DNA from: Reticulitermes speratus | Taxonomy: Eukaryota > Arthropoda > Insecta > Blattodea > Rhinotermitidae | DNA length: 64,000 nucleotides | Assembly (NCBI GenBank): GCA_021186555.1 | Contig: JAJKFL010000039.1 | Span: 23,891,733 to 23,955,732 of the forward strand | Direction of reading: 5' to 3' | Shown: one piece after another, positions 11,153-21,654 of the stretch | How the letters are laid out: every line of letters starts with the position of its first letter | Numbering within the stretch: the stretch's first letter is position 1 | The notes under the pieces: model-generated | What the model saw: the letters and a program-made list of their open reading frames with translations, nothing else | Databases searched by the model: none | Told to the model about the DNA's origin: nothing | Position numbers and translations under genes: made by a program

Positions 11153-11590
11153 ACTGTGAACTCAGGGGCAACTACTGCTGTGAAGTTACGTTTTGGCATA
11201 CATGGGGTATTTAAAATTAAACCTTAGATTCTTTACATATTTATCTGCATTTTGTTGACATTCTAGAGCCTAGTGGTTACTATATAATGGAGGCAGATAG
11301 AAGAGGAAGCCAAAGCCCACCCAGGGCTGTAGAGCTGAATGTTGAAGTTGAAGTGGTTACTATATGTGGGGCCAGGTATAGCAGTGAAGACTGCATAATT
11401 CCCACAGAGTGCATTTGTGTGTTCCAAATAATTATTATAATACACAACGATTACTACCCTATACAGCATTCACTGGCTGGTCTTTCTAACGAACACACTG
11501 TGTTGCATGTGCGGTACGAACTAAGTACAGATAACTAATTCAGATTACTACTAGTCTTTAAAGACTTAATTTAAATGCATGCGTAATTTT
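11153..11590. other. Intergenic, nothing recognised
   Basis: Contains a purine-rich segment (11287-11345) and no recognisable product; frames are at most 83 codons. Confidence 0.5.
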
Positions 11591-11594
11591 GTTA

Positions 11595-11680
11595 ACCTTG
11601 ATTTCAGGCTTCCGCCGCGATGTTGATGAGATCTGCGCTCTTCTGGGATATTACGTGGCGTCATGTGGTAATTTTATTGT
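11595..11680 (+). mobile_element. Solo arm of the 10.0 kb foldback family
   Basis: Matches the left arm of the element at 10019 almost base for base: GGCTTCCGCCGCGATGTT, then GAGATCTGCG, then CTTCTGGGATATTACG, ending TGTGGTAATTTT. The inverse arm is absent, so it is either a truncated insertion or half of an element broken by deletion. Confidence 0.8.
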
Positions 11681-11689
11681 CTCTATAAA

Positions 11690-14480
11690 TCTGCTTTGCT
11701 GTTGGAAGTTATTCTTGAGTGAAAGTACTTTTCTTCCTTTTGTCGTTTCTTTTTCAGGTTATATTCTTTTAGAATAATCGTACTGTTTGCTTTTATTATT
11801 TATCTGTTAATGACCCGTTTGCATTGCACAGCGTAACAAAAAGGACACACAAATGCTGGTATCTGTCTAATGACGATGTATTCTACTCGAACAATCAGTT
11901 CTCAGTTAATAATGATGGAAAACTGCTGTTTGACTTTCATGGTCATGTCTTGTGTTAATAATATTAGAACGTTCTAGTCACTTCACAGGGCACACAGATA
12001 GAGCGACGTACATACGACCTAACAGACAACAGTCGTAACGGCTTGGACCTCTGTCGGCATGCAAACTACCTAGACAACTGTGGGAATTTGTGGAAGCTAA
12101 AAAGAGATTCCTCACAACATAAATTCGTCGTCAGTTTGCAGCGCCACGACTGCCTCGAAATGTATCCACAACAAACCACGCACACAACCTAGCCTCCCAC
12201 GGGACCAGACAAATACTTGAGGTATCGCTACCTGAAAATCGAACCAGTTCTTTAAAGCAAGCACACAGCGAAACCTCGCTAATCAACTGGCGACACTCGG
12301 ACTAACGTCCTTCTAGACGTCTCCCACGAAGCTACAATAGTATTTGCGAACCTGGGGCGTCTCCCCACAAAGATGGAAGAAAGGTTTTTAAGCCAGTTTT
12401 AAGGCGCAGAACACTGGACATTCGACGGTCTGGAGGGGCTTCTTTTGTCTTGAATCCTCTTGTCGCTAGCTCACTATTCACTCATCAGTAATGAGGTATC
12501 GGCATTACCTGTCTAGTCAGCTGCAGAAGTATGACTTTTTTTTAAAGCAAAATCGATTGTTACTTATAGGTATACAAAACTTTTACAGCCAGTTACAGAG
12601 AGTAAAATCAGAGTGTTTCGGCAATGCAGAGACTACACTCATTATACGTATATAGTTACCATCCCAATTTATGGAAGCTCATTATAACCTCTTACACGGC
12701 TCGCGTACGCAGTGCAAGTATCAGCTGTAACCTTATGTGCACTGCGCGTTGTTTGAACTGAGACCAAGGACTGATCCTCGGTTGCAGCGTTCTGTGAATG
12801 TGAGAGGCCTTAATAGTGATAGTAAATGCTAAATTAATGTGTGTAATGAAGTCTAGCTCAGTGCTTATTTTGGAATGGTCCAAGATGTGTCTCATACTCT
12901 ATAGCCACCTTCCCACTCGTTACCTGGAATTCCCTAAATTTTCTAAGTTCTTGCATGGCAGCCCGTTCACGGCCCTGACAACTGTGAAGTGCAATCCTCT
13001 TCGCAGCCGTAATAACAATAACTACCAGCTTCAGCTGATCCTGTATCGGAGGTATGAGGTGGATAGAGACGGTTGTAGAGCTGTATATGAGTCTTAAGAC
13101 CAAAAACACAAGGCAATAATATGATCAAGAAACAGCGGCACACCTTGCACAGATGTTACGGCACATTGTATTTGTCAGATAATATTGAAAACGTCTGTCA
13201 TCCTGTCTACTCGCTAGGGTATACAAAACCATTTTTCAATCTATTTTGTATGATGTAAAATGTGGTCTCTGATTACACAAAAATGACACCTTCTCAACGA
13301 ACTACTCGAGAAAATGTTCCGACTTTGTAATGATTAAATGTGTAATATTCAACTGGGCCTTATTCCTCCCGTCTTTCCTTCCTTTTCTGCCTACTACCTT
13401 CCCACGCCTTCCACTTGAAGTCCAAAGAAATTAGTTCCTTCGAACATCCCTGTTCACCCACCGTTTCCAGATGTCTGCACCTGTACATTTTTTTTATTTT
13501 CTGACATCTGTGCAGTATTATATTTTTACGACCTTTATATATCGGTTTCACAGCGCACCCGATTCCACTCAGTAAATTTCAGCAGACAAAACGTTTATCT
13601 ATTTACGCGTAGGCGAGGCACTCAGAACTGCCAACCCTCGTCCAGCAGAAACTGATGGTGCGTGTGTCTGATGATTGCCGCGCCGTAACACGGCTTAACT
13701 CGCACAATGCCAGTGCCAATGCTCAAAGAGCGTGAAACAATGAGAAGGCGTGGACAGCTGATGAACGTGACGTAGTTCATGTCTGAACACATGACCTAAA
13801 TCTCACAGTAGCATAACTGCCAATTTCAACTTCAAAATTGTATTCTGTACGCCAGGATGTACCAGCATGCCCACGGGTTGCATTGCAAACTTGAAAACAA
13901 TGGCCACGGATTAGAATGCCTCCGTTACCTGATACTATCACGTCTTACAGCCTTAGATCAAATAAAATTACCAACCAATTAAACATAAAGTACGGAACAG
14001 TCACTTGACAGGTTATCAAGCAATACTCTGTTATTGGATCTAAACCTTCACTGCCGTGGTAACAAATTCACGCCGTCTTAAAAATCATTTCACTCCACTT
14101 CCAAATCTGCTTCTGTAGGATCTTTCTAAATATAACTGTACCATGAGATTTCCACATACCTTAATTCAATTAGTTTCTTTCCGGCATGCTACAGCTTCTA
14201 CTCACCTTCTTGATAATTACTAACTATAGGAAGCGAGCAATAACTATTTTCGCCACTCCCCGTCTTTTTTCATCTCTCCCAAGTCCAACGGTCACATCAC
14301 GTTGAAAAGAATGGCTCTAATCCTTCGGAACGCAATTGTCAACACTGCTTTAAATAACATCGCCTCTGGATAAAGCAATCGTTACTCATGTACACCCTAA
14401 GAATTAAATTAAAAGTGACACTTTGTCTTTATTCGTAAGTTCACCTTCACCTATTTTGGACTTAATCTCTTATATTACTC
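11690..14480. other. Intergenic, nothing recognised
   Basis: About 2.8 kb without recognised repeats. The frames at 12816-13097 (plus) and 12858-13109 (minus) overlap each other and show no motif. Confidence 0.45.
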
Positions 14481-14487
14481 TCCCCTC

Positions 14488-14640
14488 AGCCATAATGGAA
14501 GATCAACTGCATACAGAGGTCCAATTCCACGCAACCGTTCTTCTGGAGAAGCTGACAGTTCATCAACTGGTCGAGGAATTCGCCGCTTTTATGGGACCGA
14601 AAGGCTCACCCTTTCAAGAATCAGATTACCCTGAATTATA
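14488..14640 (-). mobile_element. LINE family 1, 3' end
   Basis: The minus strand reads GGTCCCATAAAAGCGGCG, then TCCTCGACCAGTTGATG, then GTCAGCTTCTCCAGAAG, a diverged version of the family tail. Confidence 0.6.
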
Positions 14641-14644
14641 ATTA

Positions 14645-15284
14645 AAGATGCAGCTCGTACCACGCAGTAAACACTCCTTGTTATAAAAAAACACAAAGTT
14701 AACGCTGTGTACGGAAATAATCCGTTTGTTGGAACAACCATACAAAACACATAAATACAATTTGTGGACATAACGCAGAATTTTGTTACGTTAAATCTGG
14801 TGGTACATGTAATAACTAGTAGGATTTAAATGGTTAATTACAATATTCAGAGCAGCCCTCCAACTAGCCCTTGTCCTGATTTCATTTAATCCAGTTAACG
14901 CCCTCTTAGTTCTATAAGATCTGTTCTAATACCTTACATGTTTGGCCTTTATAACGGACACGGACTGTGTTCTCTGTGAGTCGGGAACTGAATCTTTAAA
15001 TATGTATAATGTAAATTAATTCTTGTTTTCAAAAAGTTACATACTCGTATGGGTTTGAGTGTTGTCGCAAGAGACCCAATTCTTATATCTAGTGTACATT
15101 GTTCATATAAACAGTTTTTACAAGAAACTGGTTTCATCGGATATTGATAATCGTGCAATGGTGGAATTGAGCACGCCCCCACCCCCCACACACACATGCT
15201 ATACTGCACGGCCAAAAATACCTTAATTAACAATACACATATTCCACTGCATATCAATGCGTATTATCGTTTCGTATTTCATTA
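14645..15284. other. Intergenic, nothing recognised
   Basis: Contains a C-rich patch near 15175-15187 but no gene signal. Confidence 0.5.
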
Positions 15285-15412
15285 AACATGGCCCTGAACT
15301 CCGCGCACTCTTGTGAACACGGTAATGAACCTTCGGGTTCCATAAAAGGCGGGTAGCTTTATGACTAGACGACCGACTATCCGCTTTTCAAGATAGGCTT
15401 TGCTAGTTGCAT
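15285..15412 (+). mobile_element. LINE family 1, 3' end
   Basis: Well-kept tail: TTGTGAACACGGTAATGAAC, then GGGTTCCATAAAAGGCGGG, then a block ending near TTTTCAAGATAGGC. The last 10-15 bases of the usual end are missing. Confidence 0.75.
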
Positions 15413-16003
15413 AAACACTGTTATATTAAGAATTAATTATATTCGAGGTGCACATACAAATACATTTACGCCTATCTACTTTCCTTACAACGAACCTTTT
15501 TGTGCAGAATTTGGTAATCCGAATGACCGTTTCATGTAAAATAGGCCTATGTCAAAGACGACCACTATGTTAGTACAAACAACATTTACTGTACACGCCC
15601 AAACCACATCTGTTAAGGCATTTCACTGATTACACTCCGAGACCAGTGGCCGGACACGGTTACATGCTTCTCCCCTCCTCCCCCCTCCACCCGCAAGCGT
15701 TCCCTTTATACGAGCAGCCATCAGTAGGCGTGCTGACGTAATGGCGTATGTTGTGGCGCACCCGGTAGCAAGATGGCGTGATATGAGGAATGGGAGATGT
15801 TATCGTTGGACCAGTAATAGACAAGACACACCCACACAAAACGTGTTGCGCATTCTAAGCTCACGAGGTCATTCCCTTAAAAATGTCGGGCGCCAAAAGC
15901 ACCACATGCTGTGTTCCTGTATCCAATTTATTCTGTACGTCTCCAGTCCTGCAACACTGTTATTCCTCTAAACACCGACTGGTCCAGGTCAACCGGTAGC
16001 TTT
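15413..16003. other. Intergenic, nothing recognised
   Basis: A 76-codon frame at 15741-15971 has no recognisable domain. Confidence 0.5.
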
Positions 16004-16044
16004 CGACGTTTCGGAAGAGCTTACTGACACCCTCTTCTAGGTGC
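16004..16044 (-). repeat. Hairpin module copy 4 (degenerate)
   Basis: The minus strand reads ACCTAGAAGA, a loop region, CTCTTCC, then GAAACGTCG. The GAAACGTC end is intact but the CTGAAGA core is TAGAAGA. Confidence 0.5.
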
Positions 16045-16079
16045 ATGCAGTCTAAGATACCCTAACTTGGAATTACTTA

Positions 16080-16290
16080 GTTTTCGGCAGTCGGTATAAT
16101 AACTAGGCCACGCTATGGACAACAAAAAATCGTGATTCGATGCCAGGCAGGGGCAAGATGTTTTTATTATTACTATTATTATTATTATTATTATTATTAT
16201 TTTCCTTTTCTCCAAAGCGTCCAGACCGGCTCTGAGGCCCAATCAGCCTCAAATCCTATGGATGCTGTGGGATCTTTCCTCGGAATTTTG
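16080..16290 (+). mobile_element. SINE family B/C with internal ATT microsatellite
   Basis: The head has GCAGTCGGTATAATAACTAG and a B box (GTGATTCGATGCC). The body segment TTTTCTCCAAAGCGTCCAGA matches the copies at 47740 and 61279. Between head and body, 16161-16203 is an array of TTA/ATT units, so a microsatellite has grown at the T-rich head/body junction of this copy. The 3' half is diverged and the end approximate. Confidence 0.7.
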
Positions 16291-16604
16291 CGATGAGCAC
16301 TCGCCTCCATCTAGGTCAGAGATTAAGATTTCTACCACGCACCAAAGAACAATTTGCAATCCGACGAAGGTTTGAAAACAAGCGCGAGGAAAGCTTACTA
16401 ACGGGTGAAAATATTCAAAACGCAGCAAATGTTTGCTGACGATGCGCATTCTGGGAAGGCAACAACAGTAACATGTGTCGAGAATAGGAACAAATCAACC
16501 AGAATATCCGGGAAAACCGAGAAATTAACAATAACGTAACTGTTTCCGAAATGAGCATCATTCATGGACAGACACGGCCAGACGGGCCTAAGACTCAAAG
16601 TAAA

Positions 16605-17090
16605 TATATCTTATGCAGACAAATGTACACTGCTTTATGTTATTTAACACAATTTTTATTAAATGCTGCCCAACATGTTTCTAGCCTATATAAGGCTCAT
16701 CTTCAGGGGCTCTTTCGTTGAAATTACAACAGCTATATTATTGGTATATAAAATTCTTAAAATGCCGTTAGATGTACCTGGTTATTGATATCTGTAACAG
16801 TCATTCTGCTTTCACTATAGTAGGCCTCCAACAAATCTATAGTGAAAGCAGAATGACTGTTACAGATATCAATAACCAGGTACATCTAACGGCATTTTAA
16901 GAATTTTATATACCAATAATATAGCTGTTGTAATTTCAACGAAAGAGCCCCTGAAGATGAGCCTTATATAGGCTAGAAACATGTTGGGCAGCAATTAATA
17001 AAAACTGTGTTAAATAACATAAAACAGTGTACATTTGTCTGCAAAAGATATATATAATTAAAAATGTACGGTACAAGTAACGTAAAGTTT
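16605..17090. mobile_element. 486 bp near-perfect palindromic element
   Basis: Left arm 16604-16820 and right arm 16837-17053 are inverse copies over about 217 bases with only a few mismatches and no net indel; the loop is 16 bases (16821-16836). Each arm carries one hairpin module (minus strand 16674-16709; plus strand 16948-16983). The 12 bp ACTCAAAGTAAA occurs at 16593-16604 and 17091-17102, abutting the left end and lying about 37 bases beyond the right arm. This is consistent with an inserted unit that has a short non-palindromic tail. No protein is encoded. The close match of the arms suggests recent origin or repair between arms. Confidence 0.85.
16948..16985 (+). ncRNA. Hammerhead-ribozyme-like module (best copy)
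   Basis: Parts in order: GCCC, CTGAAGA, T, stem II GAGCC/GGCT with loop TTATATA and a closing T-A pair, GAAACATGT, T, GGGC. In hammerhead terms GCCC/GGGC would be stem I, CUGAAGA and GAA the conserved core, and the self-complementary ACAUGU would be stem III, formed only between two copies. The following U is the position before cleavage. A single G appears bulged in stem II. The mirror copy lies at 16674-16709 on the minus strand. Activity is inference. Confidence 0.45.
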
Positions 17091-17102
17091 ACTCAAAGTA
17101 AA

Positions 17103-17780
17103 CTTTCCGCTGGACCAACTGCATTGGATGGCTAGGTGAATGCGTAGAAAAAAAACATCGTGATTATGTGATTATTTTGCCAAACTTCAACATCATAATT
17201 CAAAATCATATACCATATTTCCTTGGGCCATACGTAACCTTAGCAGTGAATTTAGCGTGTTAAAATAACCGACTAACAAATCGACGGCGTTACAATGCTG
17301 ACACTGTGTTCTGCCTACTCAGTATTCGGTACACAGACCTACTATTAGGATGACCTCAATGAACTCAAATATCACAATATGGGTACAGTGGAAGGAGGGA
17401 ATGTAATGGCCAGTCCTACATCAGCACCCTGTTACCCTGACCATGACTTCTTCCAGAGACCCTTTATAATTTACTGCTTCGCTTACATAAAGTAGTGGAT
17501 AAAGTAATCTCACATAAGCAAGGTATCAACAGTCTACACTAGAGGGATAACTGAAGCCGTCAGGGGAGCATACAAAACGGGGTTGGGATTCTGGGCTTCA
17601 CCCCCCCCCCCCCCCCCCAGAGACACTGACAAAACAAAGATAACGTCCTTTCTCTCTGGTACTATTACATATGTTCTCATTTTAATAACTTTAAGGTAAT
17701 GTTGCAAAAATTAATATTAAAATTATCTGGTGGTTGACAGATAAGGTTTTTCACCTACCAGAAAATTCTTTATAGCGGCT
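17103..17780. other. Intergenic with poly-C tract
   Basis: Contains a run of 18 C at 17601-17618 and nothing recognised otherwise. The first bases form a short palindrome (AAAGTTTAC...GTAAACTTT) that overlaps the direct repeat. Confidence 0.55.
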
Positions 17781-18212
17781 ATGATCCTTAAGTTCACCCT
17801 AAGTAATTCTCGGTGCGCGCCTGGAAGCACAGCAATTCCAGCAGAGAACAGCAGGTACGTTCAGGGTAAACATGTCTGCTTTGTATCCAGGAGGCAGTGG
17901 GTGGACTGGACGGAGGCACCTCCTAGATGCTGCTTACGGGAATGCCTTGGACATACTCAACAGGATAGCAAACGTACGTATAACGTAACATTCAGGCGCG
18001 TTCGGATCTTTGCATTCTGGACTCATCACAGATTTAATCCACCCTGGGTCACGGTTTTTGTTGTTCACAATTCTGAATATATTACAAAATGCTATTTCTG
18101 TTATTCGGGTGTTACCATATTTATTTTAAGAACTTATTACTTATACGTCTACGTTGATTCTGGCGGGCTCTACTACGGCAATGAACCTTTGCAGTCCATG
18201 AAATGCGGCTAA
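17781..18212 (+). other. 143-codon open frame, doubtful
   Basis: Longest unbroken frame not made mainly of known repeats. It is rich in Cys, Tyr and Arg, has no recognisable domain, signal peptide or clear membrane segment, and its last part (from about 18150, with GCAATGAACC...CATGAAATGCGG) runs into a LINE family 1 tail. I do not regard it as a gene. A lone exon cannot be excluded. Confidence 0.25.
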
Positions 18213-18240
18213 CACGTATCTTAAGGACGTGAGGAACTAC
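18150..18240 (+). mobile_element. LINE family 1, 3' end (short)
   Basis: GGCGGGCTCTACTACGGCAA, then TGAACC and CCATGAAATGCGGC follow the family order; the end block is missing. Confidence 0.5.
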
Positions 18241-18685
18241 TGGGCTCTCAGGACCGTGCCTGATGCAACTAGTTACGACTACATTCCATCCCTCATCCCA
18301 GTGTCGTATAATGAATCATTACAGCTCCTAGAGGCAACAAAGTGCTGTGGCTTGTCTGTAGAACCAAAACGACGCCTCTTATTAAAAGATACAGTAACAT
18401 TCCAGGAAAATAAAGAAACCTCAGCCTGCCAAGCTTATTAGTCTAAAGACGCATCCTGTCTCCGCCGACACCTAATCTTCATGGTCGGATGTGCAAGTGC
18501 ATTTGGAAAAGCCCCTAACTCCTACCGTAGCACAACAAAGTATTATTTCTATGTGCCCTAAGAGAAACACAGTACTGTCTACGGAAGTGGTCTTGTTCAT
18601 TTGACTGAGAACAGGGTGCAGTGGTGGGATCTTGAAAATAAAATATTAAATGGCAGTTCCAAAGTTTGCGCAGTCGCGCAGCTGT
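18241..18685. other. Intergenic, nothing recognised
   Basis: A 70-codon plus frame at 18229-18441 has no recognisable motif. Confidence 0.5.
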
Positions 18686-18886
18686 GTATTCCGCCGTTCT
18701 GGCAAATGACGCTGCGTCAAGAGCTAGGCGGATCCCGACATTTGAGGCAACGTATTTCCCTCATCTTCATGAGTGTTCTTGGACATTTCGACCCTTGAAG
18801 ATGAGGCCACTACACTGCCTCGAAACGTCGGGATCCGATTACGCAATGACGCAGCGTCATATCCCAGACGAACGGAAACCTCAAAT
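18686..18886. mobile_element. Foldback element, hairpin module in both arms
   Basis: The left half (TTCCGCCGTTCTGG, ATGACGCTGCGTCA, GGATCCCGAC) is mirrored on the right (GTCGGGATCC, ATGACGCAGCGTCAT, CCCAGACGAACGGAAAC). Pairing continues to a turn near 18780. The right arm holds module copy 6 (18793-18832: TTGAAGA, T, stem GAGGC/GCCTC, GAAACGTC, GGG). The left arm holds a decayed mirror copy. It shares the TCTGGGATAT...ACGC...GCGTCA order with the elements at 10019 and 11595, so these are one superfamily. Confidence 0.75.
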
Positions 18887-18954
18887 GTTAACTGGTTTTC
18901 AAAACACTCCGTCACTGGTTACAAGTTTCAGGAACCAAGTAACTTTTTCTGACT

Positions 18955-18990
18955 CCATGGAACAAAGTATTTCTTAGAGAGCTGATAAGG
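18955..18990 (-). mobile_element. LINE family 1, terminal fragment
   Basis: CCATGGAACAAAGTATTTCT and the next bases, through GAGAGCTGATAAGG, match the inverse of the family's last 35 bases. Confidence 0.5.
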
Positions 18991-20275
18991 GCCAGTTTAA
19001 GCTGGCCACGAAACTGTCCTACTTTTATCAATGGCATATCAAACACTAAATGTGTTCACATGGGACCCACAGTGATACATATCCTGAGCCAACAAAATCC
19101 AGAACACGATCTCGTGTCCGATTTCTTAAACGTTGGTTTCAATCACATTATGTTACAAGCAGAAGAAGAGTCTAAAACACTGAAGTAACAAATCTCAGAC
19201 ACACAGTGTTATACCTTCAAACACTTCCCTTTATTCACCAGAAATAGAATATGCACCTGGCCTGTATAAGGTGAGTAATGGAATACCACCGACTTCCAAA
19301 CTCTGTCTAACCGCCTCGAGGGTATGCACGGTGTATTGGAAAGGCCAGTGAGGAAGACGGGGAGTCGGAAAAGAGACAGAGAATCCCCCGACCTTCATTC
19401 CATCACTTTTTGTTACATTTATCTCCACAACGCAGACTCTTCCTTTTGAAGTTGTGCAACCCGAGGTTTCACAAAAGCCCGCCACGTGACACTTCCTTTG
19501 TCCACGTCTGAGACACCATAAAATAAAAGAGGAATTCCAAGCAGAACACAAAACCTTTCCTGCTGCACACCTTTAGATTTCTATGGACCTAGTAATATAA
19601 TTGTCTTATTTTATATCTGTGAAGGACGTACTAGAGCAGATATGGATTATGTAGCCTTTAATTGCCATCAAACCGATGGTTAAAGACAAATTTCCCATGG
19701 CCGCCATTTGTAACTTTACATTCTATAAAAACCTTACCAGCATAAAAGAACGCACATTTTTTTCCCAATACTATTACAATTTCACGATCATAAATTAAGT
19801 GGCGCCAGGTAACCCCCGTAGCCACGACCTCATACGTTAGCACGCCCCGCACGCCCCCCACGCTATTATTATCAAGAGCAGGAAATGAAAGAGCACAATA
19901 TTGGATTAAGCTCAACTGGTATAATGTTTATACCCAATTTATGGACAATCGGTCACCCTGCTGAGAAGACGGAATAAGGGCAAGCAAGCATGCCCGCCCA
20001 TACATACCGCATGGTAACGATACGTATTCGCATGGAAAGTAGGTAGAGTGGAGAACTGTCAATGACCTTATTGGCGCAGCACGCCGGCCGGCCGTCGCGA
20101 AAAGGCACCCACCTTTGTATCGCTACACTTACAGGCTCGCATCACATGCACAGGTAAGGATGGCAGGATAGTACCGTAATGGCTTCAACCCACATTATTT
20201 CAGTCACAGGTGCCTTACGTTAGTAGCAGAACTAGCAGTAGCAATGACGAGAATGATGATTATAAAGAGGATAGA
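18991..20275. other. Intergenic, nothing recognised
   Basis: A 106-codon minus frame at 19231-19551 has scattered Cys and no recognisable fold; it overlaps no repeat I know. Confidence 0.45.
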
Positions 20276-20318
20276 GGTAAAGGGTTAAGTTAACCCTGCA
20301 ACAGGCCACGAAGGCCCA

Positions 20319-20353
<35 letters not shown>

Positions 20354-20591
20354 CAGGTACAGCCCTACTCTTTCTTTAACCTCGACCCTAGATGCGGGTT
20401 AGTGATCAACGCTACGCCCCGGACGCTTTACTCTTGGGAAAGAGACCTGGTACCCACCGTACAGGAGGCTGGGTGGGACCCAGGGCCGGTCTGGATGAGT
20501 GAGGAAAATCCCGCCCCCTACCGGGATTCGATGCCCGGACCGTCCGGCTCGTAGCGAGTCGCTATTCTGACTACGCTATCCCTGCCCGCCA
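20276..20591 (-). mobile_element. SINE family B with poly-G expansion
   Basis: The minus strand reads GGGATAGCGTAGTCAGAATA (A box), the B box GGGCATCGAATCCCGG, the body with GGGGCGTAGCG and GGTTAAAGAAAGAGTAGGGC, and the 3' end AAGTTAACCCTTTACC. In sister copies the segment before CTGGGCC is a run of only 5-6 C on the element strand. Here it is 32 C (seen as G at 20320-20351), so the tract expanded inside the element after or during insertion. Confidence 0.88.
20320..20351 (+). repeat. Poly-G tract (32 G) inside a SINE
   Basis: Unbroken run of 32 G on the plus strand, replacing a short homopolymer in the SINE body. Confidence 0.9.
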
Positions 20592-20835
20592 TTATAACGA
20601 GGCTGATTATAATAGGCATTATTAACAATTCTCCTATTTCCTCGTCCTTGGCTTCCTTTCTGTTTTTAAAAATATCATTCCTTATCACTTTCTTCTGTTT
20701 GTAAAGAAGCTATTAAAAGAATGGCTGGAGACTGAACACAATTACGTGAAGGTGGGTGTGATGTGAAGAAGACGGGGGGAGCAGGAGGAGAAAGGGACGT
20801 TACGGCTGATAATAAGAACTTCATCCTGTCGCATC

Positions 20836-20848
20836 GTTGCTAGGCAAC
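20836..20848 (+). promoter_or_regulatory. X-box (RFX) site, perfect palindrome
   Basis: GTTGCTAGGCAAC is symmetric apart from its central three bases and fits the known RFX consensus GTTGC-N(2-3)-GCAAC. Confidence 0.45.
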
Positions 20849-21059
20849 AGTTTCCAAGGAAAGCAGAACAGCACATGAGCACGAGCTGGAGACAGAGAGA
20901 GAAAAAGCTTACGTAAATGGAAGCCGACCCTGTTATGTTGGATAGGGAGAAAGGAGGGTGAGCATGAGAGGGGAATGTAAAGTGTTTATGATGGAATGGG
21001 AACTGACTGGAGCCGACCCTCCCTGAAACCCTCCCCGTGGCTTCCACATGGATGAAGCA

Positions 21060-21073
21060 GTTGCCATGGAAAC
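21060..21073 (+). promoter_or_regulatory. X-box (RFX) site
   Basis: GTTGCCATGGAAAC differs from the 14 bp palindromic RFX consensus at one base. Confidence 0.4.
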
Positions 21074-21240
21074 CTGCGAAGTTTTACAGGCTTAGGCCAT
21101 ACGTGTCTATGTGTGTACAGAACGTGCGCCCGACCTGTTATTTCCCTTTGATGTCGCTTCCAAATGGTAGCAGTTAAAAAAAGGGGGGGGGGGGGGTTGA
21201 AAACACGAAATGGACGAAAGGAGAGAGCCATCTCCAAACT

Positions 21241-21654
21241 TGGATAAGTAAAACGGCAGACAAGGAAAACGGCAACAAAACTCCTACATCATCTATACAC
21301 GACATTAAAGAAAACGAAAAAAATAAATTACCTATGAGATGAGTTTGTCTCTCATCATTCGTTAATTAGGTGGAAAGGATATTCATTTTGCTGCATACAA
21401 AGGCACTACTTCCCTCTTGTCACTGACCTCTTTACGCTTCATAAAGAATCGCAGTATTCCATAAATATTCCACCCGTAATTAGGAAACAACAGACAGTAA
21501 ATCCTTCGAAACTGTGGTATGTTTATATGCTTAGGACCCAAATAAATCAAAATTTCATTCACGAAACAAATTTGTCTTCCTGTCTAAAAATGAAAATGTT
21601 ATAATATATAAGACTTCAATTTTGCCTGTTTGTGCTGAAATCTGACCTCTCATA
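21241..21654. other. Intergenic, nothing recognised
   Basis: AT-rich; no frame or repeat of note. Confidence 0.5.

Larger units (their letters stand above)
20740..21240. promoter_or_regulatory. Candidate regulatory patch with two X-box-like sites
   Basis: The segment is GC-rich for this window and holds two sites of the form bound by RFX transcription factors, GTTGCTAGGCAAC (20836-20848) and GTTGCCATGGAAAC (21060-21073), 211 bases apart. A repeated phrase (GCCGACCCT) appears at 20922 and 21012. No downstream gene was recognised, so the function is inference. A 14 G tract lies at 21183-21196. Confidence 0.35.

Noticed and set aside
17781-18212. 143-codon plus frame as a gene
   Set aside because: No domain, and the end runs into a LINE tail; kept only as a doubtful frame.
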